A DNA stretch of 64,000 nt from Parazoarcus communis SWub3 = DSM 12120 (GTDB taxonomy: Bacteria; Pseudomonadota; Gammaproteobacteria; Burkholderiales; Rhodocyclaceae), in the NCBI RefSeq assembly GCF_003226565.1, contig NZ_QKOE01000001.1:186001-250000 (forward strand). The letters are read 5' to 3'. The first letter of the stretch is position 1. Every line of letters starts with the position of its first letter. The translations under genes were made by a program, and so were the position numbers. Shown here piece by piece: positions 19,819 to 29,810 of this stretch. The notes beneath the pieces are model-generated. The model saw nothing but the letters and a program-made list of their open reading frames with translations. It did no database searches and was not told the origin of the DNA.

Positions 19819-20202
19819 ATGATCAGTATCCTCAAGCGCAAGGACTTTGCACGTTGGCAAGCACACGAGAAGCTTCCCGACATTCTGTTGTGCAAAGCTG
19901 TGAGTGAGATGGAGAACGGTTTAATCGACGCAGACCTGGGGGCCTTCCTCTACAAGAAACGAGTAGCCCGACCGGGCAGTGGCAAGCGGGGAGGCTATCG
20001 CACGCTACTATCGGCGCGCATAGGCGGTCGCTACGTTTTCCTCCATGGGTTTTCCAAGAGCGACCGGGCAAACCTTACCCAGGAGGAGAAAAAAGCACTG
20101 CAGTTCGCTGGAAAAGTGTTTCTTGAACTGTCCGCAGCATCCTTGTCGAAGGCTTTGCAGACGGGTGTACTAATGGAGGTGCAGTGTGAGCAAGATCATT
20201 GA
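19819..20202 (+). CDS. RelE/HigB-like type II toxin
   Basis: A 127-residue basic protein (MISILKRKDFARWQ...) of the RelE/ParE fold group related to HigB and COG4737 toxins. Its hallmark is ARPGSGKRGGYRTLLS, followed by a strand with RYVFLHGFSKSDR and the helix LTQEEKKALQFAG. Such toxins are mRNA interferases acting at the ribosome. The ATG at 19819 was chosen because family sequence begins there; the frame is open far upstream into non-family sequence. The antitoxin start overlaps its end by 17 bp. Toxin-first order is that of higBA. The base composition is lower in GC than the flanking genes, suggesting acquisition. Confidence 0.88.
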   Translation: MISILKRKDFARWQAHEKLPDILLCKAVSEMENGLIDADLGAFLYKKRVARPGSGKRGGYRTLLSARIGGRYVFLHGFSKSDRANLTQEEKKALQFAGKVFLELSAASLSKALQTGVLMEVQCEQDH

Positions 20203-20488
20203 GTCCCTGCGTGACGACCTGACAACGCTTCACCGAGCCGGTGCGATCGGCAAGGTAACGATGCGCGAGTTTGACGCCATCTGCCCCCCCCCGGTACGTG
20301 AATTCAGTGCCAGCGATATCAAGCGTCTGCGTGAAGCGTTGAAGTTCAGCCAGCCAGTATTCGCGCTCCACCTGCACACCACAGCCTCAACCGTGCGGAA
20401 ATGGGAGCAAGGCAACACGCACCCCACCGGACCTGCCCTCAAGTTGCTCAACGTCATCGCAGACAAAGGTTTGCAGGCCATACTATGA
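20186..20488 (+). CDS. HigA-like XRE-family antitoxin
   Basis: A 100-residue helix-turn-helix antitoxin. The DNA-binding part is at residues 42-80: FSASDIKRLREALKFSQPVF, then LHTTASTVRKWEQGN, which is a typical XRE helix 2-turn-helix 3. The start is GTG at 20186, preceded by a strong GGAGGT site inside the toxin gene, so the two proteins are translated in a coupled way with a 17-bp overlap. It should bind the toxin through its N-terminal part and repress the operon at the palindrome near 19790. It converges on dnaE. Confidence 0.9.
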   Translation: MSKIIESLRDDLTTLHRAGAIGKVTMREFDAICPPPVREFSASDIKRLREALKFSQPVFALHLHTTASTVRKWEQGNTHPTGPALKLLNVIADKGLQAIL

Positions 20489-20589
20489 ACGTATGCCAAA
20501 GCAACACGTACAGCCAAGCAAACGCCGCTACGATGCGCAAGTCATCATGATGAGCATCCTACCCTCTCACTAAAGCCCTTGAGCGCCCC

Positions 20590-23500
20590 TCAGTTGGGGT
20601 AAATGACCTCAACAGCCTCAGGCGGCAACCATTCACGCAGGCTTTCGAGCAAACTCTCCTCCAGCCGCACTCGCCATCCTTCGCCAAAGGGCAAATCCGC
20701 TTCCGCATTGTCATTGCGGTAAGTGACCACAACCGGGCATCCTCCGTCGCGGAATGGCGTCAGCAAGGACTGCAGACGATCAGCGGTGGCGGTTGCGCCA
20801 CCGGTCTGACCCACTTCACCATTGAGCCGCAACTGCAGTGCGCGTGCAAAGCGCGCACGGGCCTCGCCCAGCGTCAGCAGTTTGTCTGCAACGATGCGGA
20901 ACCCCCCGGAGAACTCATCATTGCTCACCTTGCCCTCGACCACCAGCACTTCATCGGTGACGATCTTGCCGCGGTTGGCGTCCAGCACCTCGGAGTACAC
21001 CGCCACTTCTCGCGGTGTGGTGCCGTCGTCGAGCAGCACGAAAGCCATCTTGCCGCGATTGCCGACCTTGGTCCGGACCTCCATGACCACCCCGGTCATC
21101 ATCACCAGGTCACGTGAGGGCTCGATCTGCGCCAGCGTACGGCGCACGAAGCGACGCACCTCGCTCCTGAAAGCATTGAACGGATGCCCGGACAGGAAGA
21201 AGCCGATCGCCGTCTTCTCCTCCTTGAGCCGCTCCCGCTCCGACCAGGGACGGACCTTGGCAAACTCCACACCAGCACCAGCCGCCTCGGGGACCAGATC
21301 GAACAGGCCACCCTGCATGGCATTGGCCGCGGCCTGCTCGGCCGCCTCCATGGCCAGCGCCACAGTCGCCATCAACTGCGCGCGATCGAGGCCCTTGTGC
21401 CCCGCCAGTGTATCCATGGCGCCTGCACGGATCAGTGCCTCGATGACCCGGCGGTTGGCCAGACGACGGTCCACCCGCTCGCAGAAGTCGAACAGATCGC
21501 GAAACTCACCACCCTTTTCGCGCGCGGCCAGGATCGACCTGACCGCGGGTTCGCCCACCCCCTTGACCGCGCCCAGGCCATAGCGGATGGTCTTGCGGTC
21601 CACCGGTACAAAGCGGTAATCCGACGCATTGACATCGGGCGGCAGCACCGCAATCTTGTTGGCCACGGTATCTTCGTAGAAGATCTTGACCGTGTCGGTG
21701 TTGTCCAGATCGGACGACATCGTCGCCGCCATGAAGGCCGCGCAATGGTGCGCCTTGAGCCAGGCAGTATGATAGGTGACCACCGCGTAGGCCGCAGTGT
21801 GCGACTTGTTGAAGCCGTACTCCGCGAACTTGGTCATCAGGTCGAAGAGCTGTTCGGCCAGGGCCGGATCGTAGCCCTTCTGCCTGGCGCCGTCGGCGAT
21901 GGTGGCACGGTGCTTGGCCATCTCGTCGGCTTTCTTCTTGCCCATCGCGCGACGCAGCATGTCGGCCCCGCCCAGGGTGTAGCCGCCGATGATCTGCGAG
22001 ATCTGCATCACCTGTTCCTGGTACACGATGACGCCGTAGGTCGGCTCCAGGCAGGCCTTAAGGTCGGGGTGGAAGTAATCGATCTCCTGCTGCCCTTTCT
22101 TGCGCAGGATGAAGTCGTCCACCATGCCCGAACCGAGCGGTCCGGGACGATACAGTGCGAGCACCGCGATGATGTCTTCGAAGCGGTCGGGCGCAAGCTT
22201 CTTCAGCAGCTTCTTCATCCCGTCCGATTCCACCTGGAAGATTGCCGTGGTGTTGGCATCCTTCAGGATCTGGTAGGCGGCGGGGTCCTCGAAGCCCAGA
22301 CTCATCAGGTCGGGGCGGCTGCCGGTCATACGAGCGATGTACTCGAGTGCCAGTTCGATAATGGTCAGGTTACGCAAGCCAAGGAAGTCGAACTTCACCA
22401 GGCCCACTGCCTCGACGTCATCCTTGTCGAACTGCGACACCGGCGTGGCATCGTCGCCATCGGCGATATATAGCGGACAGAAGTCGGTCAGCTTGCCCGG
22501 TGCAATCAGCACACCGCCAGCGTGCATGCCAACACCGCGGGTCAGACCCTCGAGCGGCTGGGCCAGCCCCCACAGGGTCTGCACCGCCTCACCGTCGTTG
22601 CCGTCCTTCATCATCTCGCCGATCTGCGGCTCCATCTCGTAGGCCTTGGCCAGCGAGACCGGCTTGGCCCCCTCGATCGGTACCAGCTTGGACAGACGGT
22701 CACACAGCCCGTAGGGCATGTCGAGCACACGGCCAACGTCGCGCACCACCGCCTTGGAAGCCAGCGTGCCAAAGGTGGCGATCTGGCTGACCGCGTCCTT
22801 GCCGTAACGCTCACGCACGTATTCGATGACGCGGTAACGGTTGTCCTGACAGAAGTCGATGTCGAAGTCGGGCATCGAGACCCGCTCGGGATTCAGGAAG
22901 CGCTCAAACAGCAGCGCGTATTCGAGCGGATCGAGATCGGTAATCTTCAAGGCGTAGGCAACCAGCGAACCCGCCCCCGAGCCCCGTCCCGGTCCCACCG
23001 GCACGCCGTTGTTCTTGCCCCACTGAATGAAGTCGGCAACGATCAGGAAGTAGCCGGGGAAACCCATCTGGATGATGGTATCGGTCTCGAACTTGAGCCG
23101 CTCTTCGTAGCGCGGACGCTGTTTCTCGCGCTCTTCCGGATGAGGGTAGAGCTGGACGAGGCGCTCCTCCAGGCCAGCCTTGGCCTCCTGGATCAGGAAG
23201 TCATCCAGCGTCATGCCCTCCGGGGTCGGGAACAGCGGCAGAAAGTTCTTACCCAGCTGCACCGTCAGCGAGCATCGTTTGGCAATCTCCACCGCATTCT
23301 CGAGCGCCTCCGGAATATCGGCGAACAACTCGCACATCTCGGCCTGAGTCTTGAGGTACTGCTCTTCGGTGAAGTCGCGCGGACGACGCTTGTCCGCCAG
23401 CACATATCCCTGCGCAATACACACCCGAGCCTCGTGCGCCTTGAAGTCATCCCGAGTCAGGAACTGTACCGGATGGGTCGCGACCACCGGCAGACCCAGA

Positions 23501-24096
23501 TCACCCGCCAGCATCTGTGCCTGGCGAATGTAGGCTTCGGTACCGGGATGCCCGGCACGCTGCAACTCGATGTAGAAGCTGCCGGGGAACATCCGTGCCC
23601 AATCGGAAGCCAGTTGCGCCGCCAGTTCGGCGTTGCCGTTGAGCAAGGCCTGGCCGACGTCGCCCATCATGGCGCCGGACAGGCAGATCAATTCACTCGC
23701 TGCGCCGTCATCCAGCCAGGTACGGCGTAATTCTGCCCTGCCCCGATACTTGTTCTCGAGATAGGCCCGGGTCAGCAGTTCGCACAACTGGCCATAACCC
23801 GCGCGGTTCTTGCAGATCAGCATTACCCGCCAGGGTTTGTCGCGCTCGACCTCGTTCTCGATCCAGGCATCCACCCCAACAATGGGCTTGATGCCCTTGC
23901 CGCGGGCCCCCTTGTAGAACTTGACCATGCCAAACAGATTGGCCAGATCGGAGATGCCAAGCGCAGGCATGCCATCTGCCGCCGCAGCCGAGATGGCCTG
24001 ATCGATCTGGACGATACCGTCGGTGATCGAGTATTCGGAGTGCAGGCGGAGATGGACGAAACGTGGGGAATGCGGGGTGGGGGGTGCGGCAGTCAT
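20590..24096 (-). CDS. dnaE: DNA polymerase III alpha subunit
   Basis: The replicative polymerase, 1168 residues, matching the DnaE1 class length of about 1160. An N-terminal PHP domain opens with FVHLRLHSEYSITDG. The catalytic aspartates sit in PDFDIDFCQDNR near residue 410, and the third in the later palm segment. GRGSGAGSLVAYAL is the conserved finger motif, and an OB-fold region with VVMEVRTKVGNRGKMAFVLL is near residue 1000. The C-terminal beta-clamp and tau region is complete. The start ATG 24096 is used. It is monocistronic, ending 100 bp from the antitoxin gene. Confidence 0.97.
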   Translation of the reverse strand: MTAAPPTPHSPRFVHLRLHSEYSITDGIVQIDQAISAAAADGMPALGISDLANLFGMVKFYKGARGKGIKPIVGVDAWIENEVERDKPWRVMLICKNRAGYGQLCELLTRAYLENKYRGRAELRRTWLDDGAASELICLSGAMMGDVGQALLNGNAELAAQLASDWARMFPGSFYIELQRAGHPGTEAYIRQAQMLAGDLGLPVVATHPVQFLTRDDFKAHEARVCIAQGYVLADKRRPRDFTEEQYLKTQAEMCELFADIPEALENAVEIAKRCSLTVQLGKNFLPLFPTPEGMTLDDFLIQEAKAGLEERLVQLYPHPEEREKQRPRYEERLKFETDTIIQMGFPGYFLIVADFIQWGKNNGVPVGPGRGSGAGSLVAYALKITDLDPLEYALLFERFLNPERVSMPDFDIDFCQDNRYRVIEYVRERYGKDAVSQIATFGTLASKAVVRDVGRVLDMPYGLCDRLSKLVPIEGAKPVSLAKAYEMEPQIGEMMKDGNDGEAVQTLWGLAQPLEGLTRGVGMHAGGVLIAPGKLTDFCPLYIADGDDATPVSQFDKDDVEAVGLVKFDFLGLRNLTIIELALEYIARMTGSRPDLMSLGFEDPAAYQILKDANTTAIFQVESDGMKKLLKKLAPDRFEDIIAVLALYRPGPLGSGMVDDFILRKKGQQEIDYFHPDLKACLEPTYGVIVYQEQVMQISQIIGGYTLGGADMLRRAMGKKKADEMAKHRATIADGARQKGYDPALAEQLFDLMTKFAEYGFNKSHTAAYAVVTYHTAWLKAHHCAAFMAATMSSDLDNTDTVKIFYEDTVANKIAVLPPDVNASDYRFVPVDRKTIRYGLGAVKGVGEPAVRSILAAREKGGEFRDLFDFCERVDRRLANRRVIEALIRAGAMDTLAGHKGLDRAQLMATVALAMEAAEQAAANAMQGGLFDLVPEAAGAGVEFAKVRPWSERERLKEEKTAIGFFLSGHPFNAFRSEVRRFVRRTLAQIEPSRDLVMMTGVVMEVRTKVGNRGKMAFVLLDDGTTPREVAVYSEVLDANRGKIVTDEVLVVEGKVSNDEFSGGFRIVADKLLTLGEARARFARALQLRLNGEVGQTGGATATADRLQSLLTPFRDGGCPVVVTYRNDNAEADLPFGEGWRVRLEESLLESLREWLPPEAVEVIYPN

Positions 24097-24148
24097 TGCG
24101 CAATTTTACCCGACCGCCCCCACCGGCGGTCGAAGAATCATGCCCCGA

Positions 24149-25123
24149 TCAAGGCAGCAGGATGGTCGACCCGGTGGTCTTGCGCGCCTCGAGGTCACGA
24201 TGCGCCTGAGCCGCATCCTTCAGTGCATAGCGCTGATTGATCTCCAGCCTGACCTTGCCGGACACGACGACCTCGAACAACTCGGCCGCCATCGCCACCA
24301 AGTCCGTACGTTTGGCAATGTAGGTGAACAGTGTGGGCCGGGTCAGGAACAGCGACCCCATCTTTGCCAGCAAGCCACAGTCGAAGGGCGCGACCGGCCC
24401 CGACGCCGCACCAAACAGCACCATCATGCCCAAGGGTCGCAAGCAGGACAGCGAATCCATGAAGGTATCGGCACCAATCGAGTCATACACCACCGGCACA
24501 CCCTCACCGGCTGTGATCTCACGCACACGCTCAGCGAACTTCTCGCGGGTATAGACAATCGGGTGATCGCAACCATGGGCACGGGCAATCGCCGCTTTTT
24601 CGTCCGATCCAACTGTACCGATCACCGTCGCACCGAGGGCTTTTGCCCACTGACAGACCAGCAGGCCCACTCCACCCGCGGCCGCGTGGATCAGGATGGT
24701 GTCGCCCGGCTGCACACGGTAAGTGCGGCGCAGCAGGTACTGCGCGGTCAGGCCTTGCAGCATCATCGCGGCCCCCTGCTCGAACGAAATCGCATCGGGC
24801 AGCTTCACAAGGCGATCGGCGGGAATGTTGCGCATCTCGGCGTAAGCGCCAAGCGGTCCACCTGCATAGGCAACACGATCCCCCACCGCGACCTCGGTGA
24901 CGCCCGCCCCCACCGCCTCGACCACACCCGCCCCCTCCAGACCAATGCCGGACGGCAACGGAACCGGGTACAAGCCCGTGCGGTGATAGGTATCGATGTA
25001 GTTCAGCCCGACCGCGTGATGGCGGACCCGTGCTTCGCCAGCAGCCGGGGCGGCCGGTTCGAACACCTCCCACTGCAGGACATCAGGGGCGCCGGTGGAA
25101 TGAAAACGGATGGCGTGCGACAT
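24149..25123 (-). CDS. qor: NADPH:quinone oxidoreductase (zinc-independent MDR)
   Basis: A 324-residue member of the medium-chain dehydrogenase family close to QorA. It has GLNYIDTYHRTGLYPVPLPS near residue 40, a QOR hallmark, the cofactor fold HAAAGGVGLLVCQWAKALGA, and VVYDSIGADTF. There are no structural zinc cysteines, as expected for quinone reductases. The likely reaction is NADPH-dependent one-electron reduction of quinones or reduction of activated double bonds. ATG 25123 was chosen over a long upstream open frame because the family sequence MSHAIRFHSTGAPDVL begins there. It sits between dnaE and pldA with short gaps. Confidence 0.92.
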   Translation of the reverse strand: MSHAIRFHSTGAPDVLQWEVFEPAAPAAGEARVRHHAVGLNYIDTYHRTGLYPVPLPSGIGLEGAGVVEAVGAGVTEVAVGDRVAYAGGPLGAYAEMRNIPADRLVKLPDAISFEQGAAMMLQGLTAQYLLRRTYRVQPGDTILIHAAAGGVGLLVCQWAKALGATVIGTVGSDEKAAIARAHGCDHPIVYTREKFAERVREITAGEGVPVVYDSIGADTFMDSLSCLRPLGMMVLFGAASGPVAPFDCGLLAKMGSLFLTRPTLFTYIAKRTDLVAMAAELFEVVVSGKVRLEINQRYALKDAAQAHRDLEARKTTGSTILLP

Positions 25124-25172
25124 GTCGATCTCCAAGAAGGCAGGTCGCCGCCATGAATGAAGCTGTAAAGCC

Positions 25173-26354
25173 TCAGCGGACGACCGAAACCCCGATTCTA
25201 ATCTGAGGGCGGCGTGCTTCGTCGTACTCGAGCAAGGTCTGCCCGTAGCCGTTGAAATACTGCAGGTGCAGGAAGGCGCCAACACCGGAAAAGATGCTCT
25301 GCCGCAGCGGATAGGACAGATCGAGTTGAGTGCTGCCGACACCGGCCGTCCCCCGTCGCAGCAAGGCCGTCAGCATCAGGCCATCATCCCTGCCGATGCG
25401 CAGGCCCAGTTGGCCGTAACCGCGATAGCGTGTGATGTCGGGGTTGTCGTCCTTGTCGATATAGGTCCACACCTTGGGCTCGATACCGACGTAGGTCCGC
25501 CCATCGGGCAAAAAGTAACGCCCATCCAGCTTCACGAACAGGGTGTCGATGCTGCGCGAATCCGCCTCGTCCCGACCGTTGGATTCGTGTTCGTAGCCCG
25601 CCGCCAGGGACACGGAATTGCCCGCGCGCGGATCACTCAGACGCCAGTTGTAGAACAACGAGGGGCGAAAGCTGGTGTCGCGGAAGGGCGCCGACTCCGC
25701 TGCCAGATCCCACATCGAGGTCTGGGTGAAGCCAAAGAACAGGCCACGTGCCAGTGGAAAGCTCTCAGCAACCACGCCGAGATCGTCGAACAGGCGGTAG
25801 CGAAAGCTGATCTGAAAACGTGCACCACGCGGATTGTCACCACCAAACACAAAGTACATCGGCTCGTGAAAACCCAGCGGAGCAGCGGCCACCGGAGCGG
25901 CGGCAGGTGGCTGCGGCGCAAGTGCAGCCAACGGCGCCACATCCCCTGCCTGTGCGGTGACCACTGGCGAACGGGTCGCCGCCCCCGCATCCAGGATCAG
26001 ACGTGCGCCCGGCGCATCGACCAGGGACAAGGTCGCCAGCCCCACGATTTCCTTGGGCCATTGCCCGATGTAGCGACGACGTGCGCTGCCATTTTCACCC
26101 GCCAGCACCAAGTCGACCGCGATACGCGGTCCCCCGTCGGGCAATTCTATCTGTGCCGGCAAGCGAGCCGGCCATGCGCCGTCGACAGGTTCGCCAACCA
26201 CAATCAGCTCGAACACCTGACCGGGCGCCACCCGTGGCTCGGTCGACGCCAGCAGCCAGTCTGCGGCGTACGCCTGGGTCATCGTACCGAGCACGACGAC
26301 ACAGGCCAGCGCCGCCAGACGCCGTCCACCGAATCGCTGAACGGCGTTCGTCAC
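25173..26354 (-). CDS. pldA: Outer-membrane phospholipase A
   Basis: A Ca-dependent outer-membrane beta-barrel phospholipase. The barrel part carries the active-site motif YEHESNGR, with His and Ser matching E. coli His142/Ser144, followed by DSRSID, and ends with FNGYGQTLLEYD and a terminal strand. About 120 residues before the barrel form an extra N-terminal domain plus a Pro/Ala linker, absent from the 289-residue E. coli enzyme. The GTG at 26354 gives a good signal peptide (TNAVQRFGGRR, hydrophobic core, cut after QAYA) and lies 7 bp after the maeB stop. An ATG at 26396 or TTG at 26402 would overlap maeB by 35-41 bp and lengthen the N-region. Confidence 0.88.
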   Translation of the reverse strand: MTNAVQRFGGRRLAALACVVVLGTMTQAYAADWLLASTEPRVAPGQVFELIVVGEPVDGAWPARLPAQIELPDGGPRIAVDLVLAGENGSARRRYIGQWPKEIVGLATLSLVDAPGARLILDAGAATRSPVVTAQAGDVAPLAALAPQPPAAAPVAAAPLGFHEPMYFVFGGDNPRGARFQISFRYRLFDDLGVVAESFPLARGLFFGFTQTSMWDLAAESAPFRDTSFRPSLFYNWRLSDPRAGNSVSLAAGYEHESNGRDEADSRSIDTLFVKLDGRYFLPDGRTYVGIEPKVWTYIDKDDNPDITRYRGYGQLGLRIGRDDGLMLTALLRRGTAGVGSTQLDLSYPLRQSIFSGVGAFLHLQYFNGYGQTLLEYDEARRPQIRIGVSVVR

Positions 26355-26361
26355 GCCGGAC

Positions 26362-28659
26362 TCAGCCCGCGCGACTGCGACGCAACTCTGCCGCATCAAC
26401 AACCGCCAGTGCGGTGATGTTGACCAGCCGCCGCACCGTGGCCGACGGCGTCAGGATGTGCACCGGTTGCGCAGCGCCCAGCAGGATCGGCCCGACCGAC
26501 ACGCCATCACCGTTGGCCATCTTCATCAGGTTGAAAGAGATATTGGCAGCATCGAGGTTGGGCATCACCAACAGGTTGGCATCTCCCTTGAGCGTGGAGT
26601 CCGGGTGCAACTTGGCACGAATCTCCGGCGACAGTGCTGCGTCACCGTGCATTTCGCCGTCACACTCGAGCTCGGGCGCCTGTTCGCGCAAAATCTCGCT
26701 GGCGCGACGCATCTTGCGTGCCGAAGTCGAATTTGAACTGCCAAAGTTGGAATGCGACAGCAAGGCCACACGCGGCTCAAGACCGAAACTGCGCAACTCC
26801 GAGGCGGCCATCAACGCAATGTCAGCCACCTCTTCGGCACTCGGATTCTCATTGACGTAGGTATCGGTGATGGCCAGCGTGCGCTTGGGCAGCAGCAGCA
26901 GGTTCATCGCCGCAAACTGCTTGGCGCCCGGCTTCAGACCAATCACGTCCTGTACCTGCTTGAGGTGGTACTCGTAGGTCCCGAAGGTACCGCACACCAG
27001 TGCGTCGGCATCGCCCCGGCGCAGCAGCATGACGCCAATCAAGGTCGTGTCGCGCCGGATCTTGGCCTTGGCCAGATCCGGCGTCACCCCTTCGCGGCTC
27101 ATCATCCGGTAATACTCGTTGCACAGCTCGCGATAACGCGGATCCGACTCCGGGTTGACAATGTCAAAATCGCGCTCCGGCACCAGGTTAAGGCCGATCT
27201 TCTTGATCCGCATCTCGATCACACTCGGACGACCGATCAGGATGGGACGCGCCAGACCTTCGTCGATGGCCACCCGTGCCGCATGCAGTACGCGCTCATC
27301 CTCACCCTCAGCGTACAGCACCCGCTTCTGCTCAATCGGAATCGCCTTGGCCGCGGAGAACACCGGCTTCATGACAATGCCGGACTGATAGACAAAATCA
27401 CTGAGGCTTGCCGCATAGGCGGTGAGATCGGCAATCGGATGAGTCGCCACACCCGACTCCATCGCCGCCTTGGCCACCGCCGGCGCGATCTTGACGATCA
27501 GGCGCGGATCGAAGGGCTTGGGAATGATGTATTCCGGACCAAAGCTCAGCTCGGCACCACCGTAAGCCGACGCCACCACATCGTTCTGCTCGGCCTGGGC
27601 GAGTTCGGCAATCGCCTTGACGCAGGCCAGCTTCATCTCTTCGTTGATCGTGGTCGCGCCGACATCGAGCGCGCCACGGAAGATGAAGGGGAAGCACAAC
27701 ACGTTGTTGACCTGGTTCGGAAAATCCGAACGTCCGGTCGCGATGATGCAGTCCGGGCGCACCGCCTTGGCGTCCGCCGGCAGGATCTCCGGGTTGGGAT
27801 TGGCCAGCGCGAAGATCAGCGGCCTGTCGGCCATCTTCGCCACCATCTCCGGCTTGAGCACACCGGCAGTAGACAGACCAAGGAACACGTCCGCACCGAC
27901 GATGGCATCGGCCAGCGTGCGCGCCGGGGTGTCCTGAGCGTAGCGTGCCTTGGTCGGCTCCATGTTCTGGTCGCGACCCTGATAGATCACGCCCTTGGAG
28001 TCGCAGACAAAGATGTTCTCGCGCTTCAGGCCAAGACTGACCATCAGGTCGAGGCAGGCAATCGCCGCCGCGCCCGCGCCCGAGCACACCAGGCGCACCT
28101 TGTCGATATCCTTGCCAATGACCTTCAGGCCATTGATCAGACCGGCCGCCGAAATGATGGCCGTGCCATGCTGATCGTCATGGAAGACCGGAATCTTCAT
28201 GCGCTCGCGCAGCTTCTTTTCGATGTAGAAGCACTCGGGCGCCTTGATGTCCTCAAGGTTGATGCCACCCAGCGTCGGCTCGAGCGAAGCGATGATGTCG
28301 ATCAACTTGTCCGGGTCGTTCTCTGCCAGTTCGATGTCGAACACGTCGATATTGGCAAACTTCTTGAACAGGCACCCCTTACCTTCCATCACCGGCTTGG
28401 ACGCCAGCGGGCCAATATTGCCCAGACCGAGCACCGCGGTCCCGTTGGTGACCACCGCCACCAGATTGCCACGACTGGTCAGCTCGCGCGCCTGCGCCGG
28501 ATCTTCGACGATGGCGTCGCACGCCGCGGCGACACCCGGTGAGTACGCCAGCGCAAGGTCGCGCTGGTTGGTCAGACCCTTGGTGGGGACGACCGAAATC
28601 TTGCCGTGCGTCGGTGCACGATGATAGTCCAGCGCCGCGGCGATGAAATCCTGATCCAT
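26362..28659 (-). CDS. maeB: NADP-dependent malic enzyme (MaeB type)
   Basis: A 765-residue enzyme converting malate to pyruvate and CO2 with NADPH formation. The N-terminal 430 residues are the malic enzyme ([40 protein letters not shown]). The C-terminal 320 residues are a phosphotransacetylase-like domain ([32 protein letters not shown]) that is regulatory in MaeB, binding acetyl-CoA. Length agrees with the 759-residue E. coli protein. ATG 28659 follows GAGAGGGAA; the frame stays open upstream to 28848 but without family sequence. pldA starts within or immediately after its end. Confidence 0.96.
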   Translation of the reverse strand: MDQDFIAAALDYHRAPTHGKISVVPTKGLTNQRDLALAYSPGVAAACDAIVEDPAQARELTSRGNLVAVVTNGTAVLGLGNIGPLASKPVMEGKGCLFKKFANIDVFDIELAENDPDKLIDIIASLEPTLGGINLEDIKAPECFYIEKKLRERMKIPVFHDDQHGTAIISAAGLINGLKVIGKDIDKVRLVCSGAGAAAIACLDLMVSLGLKRENIFVCDSKGVIYQGRDQNMEPTKARYAQDTPARTLADAIVGADVFLGLSTAGVLKPEMVAKMADRPLIFALANPNPEILPADAKAVRPDCIIATGRSDFPNQVNNVLCFPFIFRGALDVGATTINEEMKLACVKAIAELAQAEQNDVVASAYGGAELSFGPEYIIPKPFDPRLIVKIAPAVAKAAMESGVATHPIADLTAYAASLSDFVYQSGIVMKPVFSAAKAIPIEQKRVLYAEGEDERVLHAARVAIDEGLARPILIGRPSVIEMRIKKIGLNLVPERDFDIVNPESDPRYRELCNEYYRMMSREGVTPDLAKAKIRRDTTLIGVMLLRRGDADALVCGTFGTYEYHLKQVQDVIGLKPGAKQFAAMNLLLLPKRTLAITDTYVNENPSAEEVADIALMAASELRSFGLEPRVALLSHSNFGSSNSTSARKMRRASEILREQAPELECDGEMHGDAALSPEIRAKLHPDSTLKGDANLLVMPNLDAANISFNLMKMANGDGVSVGPILLGAAQPVHILTPSATVRRLVNITALAVVDAAELRRSRAG

Positions 28660-28980
28660 GCTATTCCCTCTCGGAACGGTGTGTGTTCGAGTGAACATCG
28701 AGGCGCGACGATAGGCCCTTGCCCTCGTCCCGCCAATTGCGATCATCCGCAGCGTATTCTTTTGGGTTGGCGTCTGGCGCCTTGCCACGGACCGGACCCG
28801 ACCGGGCCCGCATGCCGGCCGCCCCCGGGAGTCGGCGGTCACGGTCATGAATAACGAGCCGGCAGTTTAGCGCAGCGCCGAAGGCTTGGGCAGGGGCTCA
28901 CCGCTGCACCAGCACTCAGGAACGGGAATCCCACGCGGTTTTTTGGCACAATGCCGCAACTACCGGGGAGATGACCAGTT
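28660..28980. other. Divergent intergenic region maeB/parA, 321 bp
   Basis: Divergent promoter region. I see no gene, a small GTTC-GAGT-GAAC repeat near the maeB side, and a T-run before TTGGCACAATG close to parA that resembles but does not match known promoter consensus sequences. Confidence 0.5.
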
Positions 28981-29760
28981 ATGCGACGTGTGGTGTTCAA
29001 TCAGAAAGGCGGCGTCGGCAAGTCCACGATCACCTGCAACCTGGCGGCGATCAGCGCACAGCAGGGGCTGCGCACCCTGGTCATCGACCTCGACCCCCAG
29101 GGCAACTCCACCCACTACCTGCTTGGCGCCCCCGGTGAAGCCCAGGACATCACGCTGGCTGATTTCTTTGACCAGACCCTGAACTTCAAGCTCAACCCCA
29201 AGGCCACCACCGACTTCGTCCTTGCCTCTCCGTTCGAACGCCTGCACGTCATGCCCTCGCACCCGCAGCTGGAAGAACTGCAGGGCAAGCTCGAATCTCG
29301 CTACAAGATCTACAAACTGCGTGACGCCCTCGACGAACTGGCCGACCAGTACGACTGCATCTACATCGACACCCCCCCAGCGCTGAACTTCTACACCCGG
29401 TCCGCGCTGATCGCTGCAAACGCCTGCCTGATCCCTTTCGACTGCGACGACTTCTCGCGTCGCGCACTGTATTCGCTGCTTGAAAACGTGGAAGAGATCA
29501 AGGCCGACCACAACAACAAGCTGGCGGTGGAAGGCATCGTGGTCAATCAATACCAGGCGCGTGCCAGCCTGCCGCAGAAAGTGGTTCAGGAACTGATCGA
29601 AGAAGGCCTGCCGGTGCTCGAACCCTACCTCTCCTCATCGATCAAGATCAAGGAATCGCACGAGCAATCCAAACCCATGATCCACCTCGACGCCCGCCAC
29701 AAACTGTCCCAGGAATTCGTCGCGCTGCACGACACCCTGGCGCGCAAGTACGGCGTCTAA
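28981..29760 (+). CDS. Orphan ParA-family ATPase
   Basis: A 259-residue ParA/MinD-type ATPase with the deviant Walker A QKGGVGKST at residues 8-16, Walker A' VIDLDPQGNSTHYLL, and Walker B YDCIYIDTPPAL. There is no N-terminal helix-turn-helix, so this is the short chromosomal type. No parB or parS-like site is adjacent: maeB is divergent upstream and a large palindrome plus uvrD lie downstream. Similar solitary ParA proteins position cargo other than chromosomes, such as carboxysomes, chemoreceptors and flagella. Which cargo applies here cannot be told. The start ATG is the first possible one after the promoter region. Confidence 0.88.
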   Translation: MRRVVFNQKGGVGKSTITCNLAAISAQQGLRTLVIDLDPQGNSTHYLLGAPGEAQDITLADFFDQTLNFKLNPKATTDFVLASPFERLHVMPSHPQLEELQGKLESRYKIYKLRDALDELADQYDCIYIDTPPALNFYTRSALIAANACLIPFDCDDFSRRALYSLLENVEEIKADHNNKLAVEGIVVNQYQARASLPQKVVQELIEEGLPVLEPYLSSSIKIKESHEQSKPMIHLDARHKLSQEFVALHDTLARKYGV

Positions 29761-29810
29761 GACAGGCAATTGACATCATTCGCGCAGCGAGACACCGACA
29801 CGCTTGGGGA

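Noticed and set aside
26752-28542. A 596-aa plus-strand frame opposite maeB
   Set aside because: maeB is certain from domain motifs; the opposite frame looks like random basic sequence.
28943-28959. Possible sigma-54 promoter TTGGCACAATGCCGCAA before parA
   Set aside because: The GG and GC elements are 9 bp apart, not the required 10, so it does not fit the consensus.
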